Source: Sphingomonas sp. TDK1
GTDB taxonomy: Bacteria; Pseudomonadota; Alphaproteobacteria; Sphingomonadales; Sphingomonadaceae
Direction: 5' to 3'
Assembly: GCF_001650735.1 (NCBI RefSeq)
Contig: NZ_LXVY01000043.1
Location: 41,793 to 105,792 of the forward strand
DNA: 64,000 bases
Part shown: positions 49,461-58,094 of the stretch, piece by piece
Position numbering within the stretch: the first letter of the stretch is position 1
Layout: each line of letters begins with the position of its first letter
The notes under the pieces: model-generated
Database searches by the model: none
What the model was told of the DNA's origin: nothing
What the model saw: the letters and a program-made list of their open reading frames with translations, nothing else
Position numbers and translations under genes: made by a program

Positions 49461-50285
49461 TTAATAGGGCGGCTGGTGGAGGCCCTTGGGGCTGGTCGTG
49501 AAGATCTCGCAGCCGGTTTCGGTGATGCCGATCGAATGCTCGAACTGCGCCGAAAGCGAGCGGTCGCGCGTCACCGCCGTCCAGCCGTCGTCGAGCAGCT
49601 TCACGTCCGGGCGGCCGATGTTGATCATCGGCTCGATCGTGAAGAACATGCCCGGGCGCAGCTCGGGGCCGGTGCCCGGGCGGCCGACATGGACCACCTC
49701 GGGCGCGTCGTGGAACACCTGGCCGAGGCCGTGCCCGCAGAAATCGCGGACCACGCCATAGCGATGCTTCTCGGCATGGCGCTGGATGGCGTGGCTGATG
49801 TCGCCCAGATGGTTGCCCGGCTTGGCCTGCTCGATGCCGAGCATCAGGCATTCATAGGTGACGTCAACCAACCGACGCGCCTTGATCGGCACGTCACCGA
49901 CCAGATACATGCGGCTGGTGTCGCCGTGCCAGCCGTCCAGCAGGGGGGTGACGTCGATATTCACGATATCGCCGTCCTTCAGCACGCGATCGCCCGGAAT
50001 ACCGTGGCAAACGACATGGTTGATCGAGATGCAGCAGCTATGGGTATAGCCGCGATAGCCGAGCGTCGCGGGCACGCCGCCGCCGGCGACGGTCATCGCG
50101 CGGACGATGTCGTCCAGTTCAAGCGTGGTCACGCCGGGCACGACGTGTGGCACCAGCGCATCAAGGATTTCGGCGGCGAGGCGGCCGGCCTTGTGCATCC
50201 CAGCAAAGCCTTCCGGGCCATGGAGCTTGATCGCATGGCTGCGCGCCTGCGGCATGTCCGCCGTCACGTTCACATATTCGGTCAT
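49461..50285 (-). CDS. map: Methionine aminopeptidase, type I
   Basis: Removes the initiator Met from nascent proteins. The five metal ligands are recognisable: Asp in NIDVTPLLDGWHGDTSR (two Asp), His in CGHGLG, Glu in TIEPM and Glu in QFEHSIGIT. The substrate His lies in GYTHSCCISINHVVCHGIP. Length 274 fits type I. ATG 50285. Monocistronic; a hairpin follows. The essential activity and normal features suggest this is the housekeeping copy. Confidence 0.97.
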   Translation of the reverse strand: MTEYVNVTADMPQARSHAIKLHGPEGFAGMHKAGRLAAEILDALVPHVVPGVTTLELDDIVRAMTVAGGGVPATLGYRGYTHSCCISINHVVCHGIPGDRVLKDGDIVNIDVTPLLDGWHGDTSRMYLVGDVPIKARRLVDVTYECLMLGIEQAKPGNHLGDISHAIQRHAEKHRYGVVRDFCGHGLGQVFHDAPEVVHVGRPGTGPELRPGMFFTIEPMINIGRPDVKLLDDGWTAVTRDRSLSAQFEHSIGITETGCEIFTTSPKGLHQPPY

Positions 50286-50334
50286 GCTTGCGATATAGGA
50301 GCCTGGGGCGCAAAGGGCGAGAGGGCATGGGAGG

Positions 50335-50844
50335 ATGCGGATGCAGGAATCAGGCGCGACGTGGCTGGAAGGCGGATGCGCCTGCGGCGAGGTGCGCTAC
50401 CGCGTGGCCGCCGATCCGATCCTCGTCAACAATTGCTACTGCTCGCTCTGTCAGCGCCAGACTGGCTCGACGAGCGTCGTCAATCTGTTCATCGAAGCTG
50501 AGAAGCTGGAGCTGCTCACTGGCGAGACGCACAGCCATGTTCTGAAGGCGGCCTCCGGCGGCCCGCACGAGATCGTCCGCTGCGTGACGTGCGGTACGGC
50601 GCTGTGGAGCTTCTATCCGCGGCTGGGCCGTCTGGGCGCGGGCGTGCGTGTAGCGACGCTCGACGAACCGGCGCGAGTCCAGCCCGACGCCGCCATCTTT
50701 ACGGCCGATCGCATGCCCTGGGTGACGCTGCCGGAAGGCGTGCCGCAGTTCGAGGGCGCCTATGATCCTGCCAGCTTCCTGCCGCCCGATCGGCTGGCGC
50801 GGATGCGTGCACTGGCCGAACGCAAGCGGATGGCGGCGCTCTGA
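50335..50844 (+). CDS. GFA-family (glutathione-dependent formaldehyde-activating-like) protein
   Basis: A 169-residue zinc-binding Mss4-fold protein. The cysteine pattern is GGCACGEVRY, NNCYCSLCQRQTGS and RCVTCGT, the GFA signature with seven Cys. In relatives this fold binds glutathione and zinc; enzymatic activity with formaldehyde is known only for Gfa itself. Cytosolic. ATG 50335 or 50341 both possible. Its TGA shares one base with the ATG of the following CinA-like gene (TGATG), so translation is coupled. Confidence 0.92.
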   Translation: MRMQESGATWLEGGCACGEVRYRVAADPILVNNCYCSLCQRQTGSTSVVNLFIEAEKLELLTGETHSHVLKAASGGPHEIVRCVTCGTALWSFYPRLGRLGAGVRVATLDEPARVQPDAAIFTADRMPWVTLPEGVPQFEGAYDPASFLPPDRLARMRALAERKRMAAL

Positions 50845-51599
50845 TGGCTCCGCGAATCTGGACAGCGGCCCTGGTGGTGATCGGCGACGAAATCCTGTCG
50901 GGCCGAACCCAAGACAAGAACATAGCGCAACTCGCCACCTGGCTGAACGCGCAGGGCATCCGCCTCGCCGAAGTGCGGGTGGTGCCGGACAGGCAGGAAG
51001 CGATCGTGGAGGCGGTCAACGCGCTGCGCGCCCGCAATGACTATTGCTTCACCACCGGCGGCATCGGCCCGACGCATGACGACATCACGGTGGACGCGAT
51101 TGCCGTGGCGCTGGGCGTGCCGGTGGTGGTTCATCCGCAAGCGCGCGCGGCACTGGATACCTATTATGCGAGCAAGGGCGGGCTCACCGACGCGCGGTTG
51201 CGCATGGCGCGGGTTCCGGAGGGGGCCGACCTGATCGTCAACCGCATGTCGGGTGCGCCAGGTATCCGCTGGGGCAACATCTTCATCCTTGCCGGGGTGC
51301 CCCATATCGCGGCGGGTATGCTCGACGCGCTGACCGGGACACTGGAAGGCGGCCTGCCGGTGGTCTCGCGCACGATCGGGTGCTGGGTAGCGGAAAGCGA
51401 GATCGCCGACCTGCTGGGCGATACCGAACGCGCGCAGGAAGGCGTGTCGATCGGCAGCTATCCCTTCTTTCGGGAGGGACGTGTCGGTGCGAACTTCGTC
51501 GTGCGGGCAACCGACGCGGCGTTGGTGGACCGGGTAATTGCGGTGCTCGCCGAAGGGCTGCAGGCTCGTGGGTTCGACGCAGTGGACGGAGGGATTTGA
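50844..51599 (+). CDS. CinA N-terminal (MoCF/MoaB-like) domain protein
   Basis: A 251-residue competence/damage-inducible protein A-like protein made of the molybdopterin-binding (MoCF) domain with a short C-terminal COG1058 extension: AALVVIGDEILSGRTQDKN, FTTGGIGPTHDDITVDAIA and the AGVPHIAAGMLDAL stretch. The deamidase (PncC) domain of full CinA is absent, so NMN deamidation is not expected; an ADP-ribose pyrophosphatase role has been shown for COG1058 proteins. Overlaps the GFA gene by one base. Confidence 0.92.
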   Translation: MAPRIWTAALVVIGDEILSGRTQDKNIAQLATWLNAQGIRLAEVRVVPDRQEAIVEAVNALRARNDYCFTTGGIGPTHDDITVDAIAVALGVPVVVHPQARAALDTYYASKGGLTDARLRMARVPEGADLIVNRMSGAPGIRWGNIFILAGVPHIAAGMLDALTGTLEGGLPVVSRTIGCWVAESEIADLLGDTERAQEGVSIGSYPFFREGRVGANFVVRATDAALVDRVIAVLAEGLQARGFDAVDGGI

Positions 51600-51617
51600 G
51601 GCCGCGCATGCGGCACC

Positions 51618-52544
51618 TTACCCCCGCGTCAGAATTTCCCGCGCACGCGCCGCATCCTGGTCCATCTGTGCCGTAAGCGCCGCCAGATCATCAAACTTCG
51701 CCTCGGGGCGGAGATATTCGATCAGCTCCACCTCCAGTATCTGCCCGTACAGGTCGCCGCTGAAATCGAAGAAGAAGCTTTCCAGCAGTTCGATCGGCGG
51801 ATCGAAGCTTGGGCGGATGCCCAGGTTCGCCACACCGTTCAGGACACGCCCATCGGGCAGTCGCCCGCGAACGGCGTAGATGCCGTATTTCGGGCGAAGA
51901 TAACTGCCGAGCCGCATATTGGCGGTGGGATAGCCGAGCTGCCGCCCCAGCTTGGCGCCGCCTTCCACCTCGGCGGCGAGGGCGAAGGGGCGGGTGAGCA
52001 GCGCGGCGGCGGCGCGGGGGGCACCGGCTGTCAGGAATTCTCGGATGCGACTGGAGGAAACGGTGGCACCGTCTAGTGTGACGGGGGCGACCGTCTCCGC
52101 AGAGAAGCAAAGGTCTTGACCGAGCGCGGCGAGCGTTTCCACATTCCCCTCGCGGCCCTTGCCGAAGGTGAAATCCTCGCCGGTCACCACCCCGGCGGCG
52201 CCGACAGTTTCGACCAGTTGCTCCGCGAACTGTCGGGCCGTGAGGCGGGCCAGGGTCGCGTCGAAATGGAAAACGAGCATTGCCGCTGCACCGGCTGCAC
52301 CGAACAACGCCTGGCGCTGGTCGAGCGTGGTCAGCCGGAAGGGCGGGGCCTCGGGCTGGAAGAAGCGGCGCGGGTGCGGATCAAAGGTTGCGACGATCGC
52401 CGGGCGGCCCTCGGTACGCGCGCGCGTCACCGCGCGGCCTACTACCGCCTGGTGCCCAAGATGGAAGCCATCGAAATTCCCGAGCGCGACGATCGCGCCC
52501 CGAAGAGGAAGCGGAACCGCCGAGCCGCCGTCCAGCCGCTGCAT
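51618..52544 (-). CDS. ribF: Bifunctional riboflavin kinase / FMN adenylyltransferase
   Basis: Makes FMN and FAD from riboflavin. The N-terminal nucleotidyltransferase has IVALGNFDGFHLGHQAVV and TFDPHPRRFF, GEDFTFGKGREGNVETL and SSSRIREFL; the C-terminal kinase has KLGRQLGYPTANM and GVANLGIRPSF. Length 308 is normal from ATG 52544. The frame extends into a repeat element upstream (giving a TPPLKEKG-like tail) but that is not part of the protein. It is downstream of the dipeptidase and folA, all minus. Confidence 0.96.
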   Translation of the reverse strand: MQRLDGGSAVPLPLRGAIVALGNFDGFHLGHQAVVGRAVTRARTEGRPAIVATFDPHPRRFFQPEAPPFRLTTLDQRQALFGAAGAAAMLVFHFDATLARLTARQFAEQLVETVGAAGVVTGEDFTFGKGREGNVETLAALGQDLCFSAETVAPVTLDGATVSSSRIREFLTAGAPRAAAALLTRPFALAAEVEGGAKLGRQLGYPTANMRLGSYLRPKYGIYAVRGRLPDGRVLNGVANLGIRPSFDPPIELLESFFFDFSGDLYGQILEVELIEYLRPEAKFDDLAALTAQMDQDAARAREILTRG

Positions 52545-52594
52545 GGCGCTGGCTATAGGGATTGGCCGGCGGGATGCCAATGGGGAGCTTTCCG

Positions 52595-52698
52595 AGCCCT
52601 TCTCCTTCAAGGGAGGGGTTGCAGTGGGGCAATGTTCACCGCGGCCAACGCGTGTTCCGGATCCCTGCACCCTGACCCTACCGCCGGGAAAAGGGGCT
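52595..52698. repeat. Degenerate palindromic element (copy 4)
   Basis: About 104 bp. AGCCCTTCTCCTTCAAGGGAGG at one side (quoted in part) and AAAAGGGGCT at the other retain the ends of the 111-bp elements, with a diverged middle. Its edge abuts the TGA of the M19 dipeptidase (52698-52700), just as copy 1 abuts the cmk stop. Confidence 0.6.
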
Positions 52699-53873
52699 CA
52701 ATCTTTGCCCGGTTGCATCCCCGCGCGCAGCACACGCAACACGTTGCCGCCCATCACCTTGCCGATCTCCTGTTCGGAAAAGCCCCGCTCGACCAGCGCC
52801 TGTGTGACCACCGCAAGCTGCGCGGCATCGAATGCGGTCGTCACCGCGCCGTCAAAGTCCGAGCCGAGGCCGACATGGTCGATTCCCACCAGGTCGCGTA
52901 CATGCGCGATCGCTTCTGCCACTGCCTTGGTGCTGGTGGAGCAAATCGCCGCATCCCAATAGCCGATGCCGATGACGCCGCCGGTGCGGGCGATGCCGCG
53001 GATCTCGTCGTCGGAAAGGTTTCGATTGGCCTTGCAGGTCGCCTGCACGCCGCCATGGCTGGAGACGACCGGGCGACGCGCCATAGCGAGGATGTCTGCC
53101 ACCCCCGCATGGCTGACATGGGCGACGTCGACCACCATGCCAAGCGCCTCCATCCGCCGCAGCATCTGCCGGCCGAACGGGGTCAGCCCGCCCTTCGCCA
53201 CCCCGTGCATCGATCCGGCCGCTTCGTTGTCGAAGAAATGGGCGAATCCGGCCATGCGGAACCCGGCCGCATAGAGCCGATCGAGATTGGCCGGGTCGCC
53301 TTCCAGATCCTGCAGCCCCTCGATCGAGAGCAGTCCGCCGGTCACCTTTCGCCCGGCGGCGCGGTCGGCGAGCAGGCGGTCGAGATCGGCGGCCGTGTGG
53401 ATCACGCGAAGGTGCCCGTCCGAGCCGCGAGCGGCGCGCTTGAGCTTTTCGGCGTGCCATAGCGAGCGCTGGAACAACGAGCCCCAGGTACGCGGCGGCT
53501 GGAGCTGCGCGATGGCGAGCAGGGTGATGTTGTCGCTGTCGGCGCTATTGGCATCGTAATTTTGGTGGCGCGGCGTCTTGGTGACCGAGGAGAATACCTG
53601 CAACGCGACATTGCCCGCCTGCAGCCGCGGCAAATCGACTTGGCCGCGTTCTGCCCGGTCCAGCAGGCTGCGCCGCCACAACAGCGTATCGGCATGCATG
53701 TCGGCAATCTGGAGGCCGGCATGCAGTGCGCGGGTCTGCGCGGTGACATGCGGCAGGGGTACCGGCGCGACGCGGTTCATGCTCGCGTCCACCAGCACGG
53801 GTGCGATGCCGAAGAAGGCGACGGCTGCGATGGCCAGCACTGCCAGCACGCCGAGCAGGATCGGGCGCTTCAC
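52698..53873 (-). CDS. M19 (renal dipeptidase-like) membrane dipeptidase
   Basis: Zinc peptidase cleaving dipeptides, possibly D-Ala or L-D dipeptides of wall turnover. An N-terminal membrane anchor (ILLGVLAVLAIAAVAFFGIAP) precedes the barrel with metal ligands in IADMHADTLLW, LLSIEGLQDL, DVAHVSHAGV and VSSHGGV, and the catalytic Asp in GLGSDFDGAV. Length 391. GTG 53873 overlaps the folA stop (GTGA), giving a four-base coupling. It is anchored outside the cytoplasm. Confidence 0.93.
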   Translation of the reverse strand: MKRPILLGVLAVLAIAAVAFFGIAPVLVDASMNRVAPVPLPHVTAQTRALHAGLQIADMHADTLLWRRSLLDRAERGQVDLPRLQAGNVALQVFSSVTKTPRHQNYDANSADSDNITLLAIAQLQPPRTWGSLFQRSLWHAEKLKRAARGSDGHLRVIHTAADLDRLLADRAAGRKVTGGLLSIEGLQDLEGDPANLDRLYAAGFRMAGFAHFFDNEAAGSMHGVAKGGLTPFGRQMLRRMEALGMVVDVAHVSHAGVADILAMARRPVVSSHGGVQATCKANRNLSDDEIRGIARTGGVIGIGYWDAAICSTSTKAVAEAIAHVRDLVGIDHVGLGSDFDGAVTTAFDAAQLAVVTQALVERGFSEQEIGKVMGGNVLRVLRAGMQPGKD

Positions 53874-54346
53874 CCGCGACGTTCCAGCGTGACGAACGCA
53901 TAGGCAGGGCGTTCGCCTTCCGCGGGGTGTTCCTCGCGTGCCGCCTCCTGCCAATCAGCGGGGTCGAACGGGGGGACGTGCACATCGCCCTCGGCATCCA
54001 GATGCACCTCGGTCAGTTCAATGCGATCGGCGCGGTCGAGGAAAAGCGCGAAGATCTCCGCGCCGCCGATGATCGCAGCATCGTGCCCGGACAGAGCAAG
54101 CGCCGCGTCCACGTCATGCGCGACTTCGGCCCCTTCGGCATGCCAGCTGGCATCCCGCGTGAGGACGATGTGGCGGCGGCCGGGCAGCGGCGCGGGGAAG
54201 GACTCGAAGGTCTTGCGGCCCATGATCATCGGGCGTCCGATGGTTTGCGCCTTGAACCGCTTCAGATCGGCGGGCAGGCGCCAGGGTAGCTGACCGTCAC
54301 GGCCGATCACGCCATTGTTGGCGCGGGCAAGGTGAAAACTTATCAT
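53870..54346 (-). CDS. folA: Dihydrofolate reductase
   Basis: Reduces dihydrofolate to tetrahydrofolate with NADPH. Seen: the ANNGVIGRDGQLPWRLPADLKRFK loop (parts) with the catalytic acid of LPADLKRF, IMGRKTFESF, GRRHIVLTRD, AAIIGGAEIFALFL and the C-terminal TLERRG. Length 158 is standard. In many bacteria thyA and folA are adjacent; here the three-gene membrane cassette lies between them. Coupled to the M19 gene. Confidence 0.97.
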   Translation of the reverse strand: MISFHLARANNGVIGRDGQLPWRLPADLKRFKAQTIGRPMIMGRKTFESFPAPLPGRRHIVLTRDASWHAEGAEVAHDVDAALALSGHDAAIIGGAEIFALFLDRADRIELTEVHLDAEGDVHVPPFDPADWQEAAREEHPAEGERPAYAFVTLERRG

Positions 54347-54505
54347 GGGCAGACCCGAGGTTGCAGGATCGCGCCGCGCACGCGGCGGTGCTGCCGTCCG
54401 GTACCGGACCTGTTCGAATCGATGGTGATGACGGACACGCTTCCCTCCCGCGCCGCTGATAGTCCTTTGTGGCGGCGACGGTCGATGGCTAATGCCAGGT
54501 GGGCG

Positions 54506-55438
54506 TCAGCCGAGCAGCGTGCGGTAGGAAAAGCCGGGCTTGGGCACCTGCGCGACCCGGGGATCCGCCCAGCAGGCGTTGAAGAAGCGGACGAAGCGGT
54601 CGCAGTGCTTGCCCGTGCCGATCGGAAACTGGCGCAGCCGCCACCGGTTTTCAGCACCGCCGTTGTATCGCACCGATCCGGCATTGTACGCCGCCGCCAC
54701 CAGGGGTGGATCGAAGCCGGTTTCGCGCGCCTGGCTCCACATATAGGCCATGCCCGCACTTATCGAGGTGGCCGGGTTTTCCAGGTCGGCAAGCGTCAGG
54801 CCGGGTTGGCGTAGGGCGCTGCGGGCGGTCGACAGCAATGTCTGGGTGAGTCCGACCGACACCCGCGTGGGCGTGCGTTCCGGATTCCGGTGGTCGCAGC
54901 CCGGTTCCAGGCGGCGCGCGGCAGGGCGGCCGGAGCTTTCGGCGAGGATCGTCGCCACCACGAGTTCGATCGGTACCTTGTACACGGCGCTGGCGCTGGC
55001 GATCTGCTGTGCGAAATTGTCGAGGATGCGCGCCGCCTCGGCACGGCCGAGCATGGGCACGCCAAGCCCTTCGATCTCAAGCCCCTTGTCGGTGATCCGC
55101 CAACTATAGCCGCCGGCGAACCGCGCGTGAAAGGCACCGAGCCGGGCTCGCTGTGTATCCGACAGTATCTGGTCGGCCTCGGTCTCCAACGCATCGCCGG
55201 CCGAGGTACCGTGCAGTGCCCGCCAGGTCTGCCCGCCGATCACGCCGTCGGAGGTCAATCCCTTGCTCTTCTGGAATTGCAGGACGGCGCCGTGGGTGGC
55301 GAGGCCGAATATGCCGTCGACCTTGATGCCACTGCTGGTCGGCTTCAGCAGTGCCTGCGCGCGCGCGATCTCGTCGCCTCGCATCATCGGCGCGGCGAGC
55401 CGATAGTTGCGCGTCAGCGGAGGCAGTTCGGGCGGCAT
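54506..55438 (-). CDS. Lytic transglycosylase with peptidoglycan-binding domain and no signal peptide
   Basis: A 310-residue muralytic enzyme. Residues about 20-78 are a PG_binding_1 domain (VDGIFGLATHGAVLQFQKSKG, DGVIGGQTWRAL). Residues about 150-300 are an SLT-type transglycosylase: the catalytic Glu is in ATILAESSGRP, with SVGLTQTLLSTA, GMAYMWSQA and AAAYNAGSVRY supplying the GLMQ- and AYNAG-type motifs. No Sec or Tat signal and no membrane span is seen at the N-terminus (MPPELPPLTRNYRLAAPMM), unlike most chromosomal transglycosylases, so export needs another route. ATG 55438 overlaps the lipoprotein stop (ATGA). Last gene of a three-gene cassette. Confidence 0.88.
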   Translation of the reverse strand: MPPELPPLTRNYRLAAPMMRGDEIARAQALLKPTSSGIKVDGIFGLATHGAVLQFQKSKGLTSDGVIGGQTWRALHGTSAGDALETEADQILSDTQRARLGAFHARFAGGYSWRITDKGLEIEGLGVPMLGRAEAARILDNFAQQIASASAVYKVPIELVVATILAESSGRPAARRLEPGCDHRNPERTPTRVSVGLTQTLLSTARSALRQPGLTLADLENPATSISAGMAYMWSQARETGFDPPLVAAAYNAGSVRYNGGAENRWRLRQFPIGTGKHCDRFVRFFNACWADPRVAQVPKPGFSYRTLLG

Positions 55439-56145
55439 CAGGAGCAGCTCCGTGTCGTTCTGGCCTGGGTGATCTGTGCGCGGCGTTGAGCAAGGCGGTC
55501 GCTGAATGTGGCATCCGCACCGGGTGTGGTGGGCAGCGCCGCAAGCGCAGCCGCCAGCTGCGGGCACTGGGCGCTGGAGATGGCGGCTACGCGCAGTGCC
55601 TGGTTCAGCAGCACGCCCGCGCGGTAATAGCCGGCATGTTGGGCGGCATCGCCGGGTAGGGTCTGCAGCGTATCGGCGTTGGCGTTCAGCGCCGCGTTGA
55701 TCCCGTCGATCTCGACATTGGGCGAGAAGGCGCGGCGCAGCTCGAGCGCCTCGCCAAGCCCGGTGGCGGCGACCCGACGCACATCGGCCGAGCCACCCGC
55801 CAGTCCCTTGCGGAACGCGGCCTCGGCGCTGCCGGTCACCTTGCGCATCTGTGCGGCCGGCGCGGTAGCGCTCATCGCATCGGCACGGGCCAGGCACGCC
55901 GCGCCGATATGGTCGTAGATGCGGGGGCAGGCATCGGCGACGCTGCTCGTGCAGGTCAGCGGCCGGTCGCAGAATTGCGCATAGCCGGGCGTGCCCTTGG
56001 CTTTCTCCATCTGGTGGAGCAGCGCGAGATCGGTATCGCGCTGGGTCAGGATCTGCTGGTCGCTCTTGCAGGCGCCCAGCGCGAGGAGCAGGCCCATCGC
56101 GAAGATGCCTCGCAGCGCCAGGTGCGCAGGTCGCACGCGGCTCAT
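55438..56145 (-). CDS. Lipoprotein of unknown function (middle gene of the membrane cassette)
   Basis: A 235-residue predicted lipoprotein: signal GIFAMGLLLALGAC with lipobox LGAC and acylated Cys26. The mature part is helical, with MEKAKGTPGYAQFCDRPLTC near the start, cysteine pairs (FCDRPLTC, ACPRIYDHIGAAC) and repeated Ala-rich helices; it ends RSCS. No family is recognised. Both its start (56145) and its stop (55438) overlap neighbours in ATGA arrangement, so it is stoichiometrically coupled to the membrane protein and the transglycosylase. Confidence 0.75.
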   Translation of the reverse strand: MSRVRPAHLALRGIFAMGLLLALGACKSDQQILTQRDTDLALLHQMEKAKGTPGYAQFCDRPLTCTSSVADACPRIYDHIGAACLARADAMSATAPAAQMRKVTGSAEAAFRKGLAGGSADVRRVAATGLGEALELRRAFSPNVEIDGINAALNANADTLQTLPGDAAQHAGYYRAGVLLNQALRVAAISSAQCPQLAAALAALPTTPGADATFSDRLAQRRAQITQARTTRSCS

Positions 56146-58094
56146 GCGAGTTCCTCCGTCAGCTGCCCTTCGGCCTGCTGATCCGCTGCATCCTCCGCCA
56201 TCTTGTTTTCCGCCACCGCGCGTATTCCCTCCGGCAAAAGTCCTTGCGCCGCCTCGAAGCCTTTCTTGAGAAGCGCGGCGAGCCCGCCGCTGCCTGTCAC
56301 ACCGCGCAGCGTCTCGATCAGCGAGACGGTCTGGTCGACCGCGTCGGCCGCGCCGGGGATCTGGCGCAGGAGTTTGATCGCGCTGACGAATTCGCTTGTC
56401 GGCAGGTCGCTGTCCGGTGCCCCCGCATCGGGGCTCATGACCGCGAGCCTGGGCGGCAGCGCGGCGATGGCGTTCAGCGCGATGATGCCGGTGCGATATT
56501 CTTCGATCGCCTCGGTAAGGGCGGGCACGTCCTTGAACGCCTGGATCGCCTGGGTAAGGTCTTCTGGTGGCGCTTCCAACCAGGCGGCGGCAATGGCGCT
56601 CGCGGGCTGTGGCGCATCATTCGAACTGCTGCCGAGCAGGCGGAACAGTGCAGTTGCGGCAGGCATGTCCCGTACGCCGTCGATCGTGACCGCGTTGTTC
56701 ATCAGTGGTGCGAAATCGAGCACCTGCAGGATGGCGGTGTCGCTCAGCCGGTCCGCGCGCAGCAGTTCCAGGTCGAACGGTCGCTCGGTGAGCGCGGCCT
56801 TTAGCCGGTCGAAGCGGAGCTGGTCGCCTACCAGCGACGCGCCCGATGCGAGCAGCCCGCCCACGATGCCGAGGGGGCCGGACAGCCCGACGAGTGGGGC
56901 GATCTTCATGATCGCGGCGGCGATTGCGGTTTGGCCGATGCCGCTTCCGGCTGCCCCGGCGGGCGCGCCGTTGCTGTCCAGTGCCGCGGCGGCCTGGGAC
57001 AGCAGATCGAAGATGGTCGAGACCACGGGTGCGTCCGGCAACACCTTATGGACCAGATCCGCCATATCGTCGGCGGTCTTCGCCAGCGTGCCTGCGTCGG
57101 TTTCGCCGGCGAGTAACGGGGCGATCACCGCAAGGCCCTGCTTCACCGTATCCAGCAGGTCGACCGCGCGCGAAACCATCTGGGGGCCGCTGGCGACCGA
57201 TCCGACCGCCTCGAGTACCGACTTGAGATTGGTGAGATCGGCCTGGACATCGAGCAGGCGCTGTCGCGATTGCGCGGCCGCAGTCTGGGCGGCGGCATCG
57301 GTCGCGCTGGGGACGGGCCCGCTGCTCTGGTTCAACGCGCTCGCGACGCTGTTCTTCGCTTCCTCTGCCGTGCGGCTCGCGTGATCGGCTGCCTGGCTGG
57401 TTTGCGTGAGTTGGTCCTGCGCCTTGCCGAGTTGATCGCGCATCTGCTCTGTCGCGGTCGCTGCCCGCTCCGCCGTGGCCTGTGCTGCTGCCGCCTTCTC
57501 GGTGGTGTCGCGCACCGCCTGCTCGGTTCGGGTCGAAAAGTAGAAGGCAATCACCGCACCGATGAAGCCGGTAATCGCCTCGGCGCTGCGAAGACCCAGC
57601 GGCTCCTGCAGCACCACGACCGCGAACCCGAACACGATGACGAACAGGGAAAGCAGCGCCCGCACCGAGCCTTCGGGAATACCGAGTGGCAGGTTCAGCA
57701 GCGCGGGGACCGTCGTTTCGGTAGTCGGGATCTTTGCAACCTGATCGCGCAGACGGCTGGCGAGGAGATAGGCGCCGATGAGAAACACCAGCACCGCAAC
57801 GGCAAGGCCGAGCACGGCATAAGGCCGGTTGCGCCGGGCCGCCTCGCGATCAAGGCGATCCTGCTCTTCCTCGAATTGTGCCTGCGTCAGTACCGGTCGC
57901 TGGGCAGTCGTTGGCGCTGTGGAAGGCGTACGTACAGGTGCAGCGGATATTCTCGACGCCGAAACGTTAGTGCTAACGTTTCCATTTTCGGCTTGAGCGA
58001 GGGATTTTTCCGTCACTGCAAAAAGGACGCCAAAGGTGGCGAGCAATAGACATGCCAATAAAGCCAGCTTTGCGCCGCCAATACCTCGCCACAT
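56142..58094 (-). CDS. Large polytopic membrane protein with coiled coil (first gene of the cassette)
   Basis: A 650-residue protein, family not recognised. Residues 1-34 are a signal-like helix ending SLAQA. TM helices lie at about 92-113 (AVLGLAVAVLVFLIGAYLLA), 145-165 (ALLSLFVIVFGFAVVVL) and 172-190 (AITGFIGAVIAFYFS), with LGIPEGSVRALLSL just before the second. Residues about 195-265 form an Ala/Gln/Glu-rich coiled coil. The remaining 380 residues are helical, with a hydrophobic Gly-rich patch (LVGLSGPLGIVGGLLASG) near the middle. ATG 58094 has GGGGGCG upstream; GTG 58115 would add seven residues. The stop overlaps the lipoprotein start. The membrane helices plus partner transglycosylase suggest an envelope or holin-like role, which is inference. 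Confidence 0.75.
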   Translation of the reverse strand: MWRGIGGAKLALLACLLLATFGVLFAVTEKSLAQAENGNVSTNVSASRISAAPVRTPSTAPTTAQRPVLTQAQFEEEQDRLDREAARRNRPYAVLGLAVAVLVFLIGAYLLASRLRDQVAKIPTTETTVPALLNLPLGIPEGSVRALLSLFVIVFGFAVVVLQEPLGLRSAEAITGFIGAVIAFYFSTRTEQAVRDTTEKAAAAQATAERAATATEQMRDQLGKAQDQLTQTSQAADHASRTAEEAKNSVASALNQSSGPVPSATDAAAQTAAAQSRQRLLDVQADLTNLKSVLEAVGSVASGPQMVSRAVDLLDTVKQGLAVIAPLLAGETDAGTLAKTADDMADLVHKVLPDAPVVSTIFDLLSQAAAALDSNGAPAGAAGSGIGQTAIAAAIMKIAPLVGLSGPLGIVGGLLASGASLVGDQLRFDRLKAALTERPFDLELLRADRLSDTAILQVLDFAPLMNNAVTIDGVRDMPAATALFRLLGSSSNDAPQPASAIAAAWLEAPPEDLTQAIQAFKDVPALTEAIEEYRTGIIALNAIAALPPRLAVMSPDAGAPDSDLPTSEFVSAIKLLRQIPGAADAVDQTVSLIETLRGVTGSGGLAALLKKGFEAAQGLLPEGIRAVAENKMAEDAADQQAEGQLTEELA

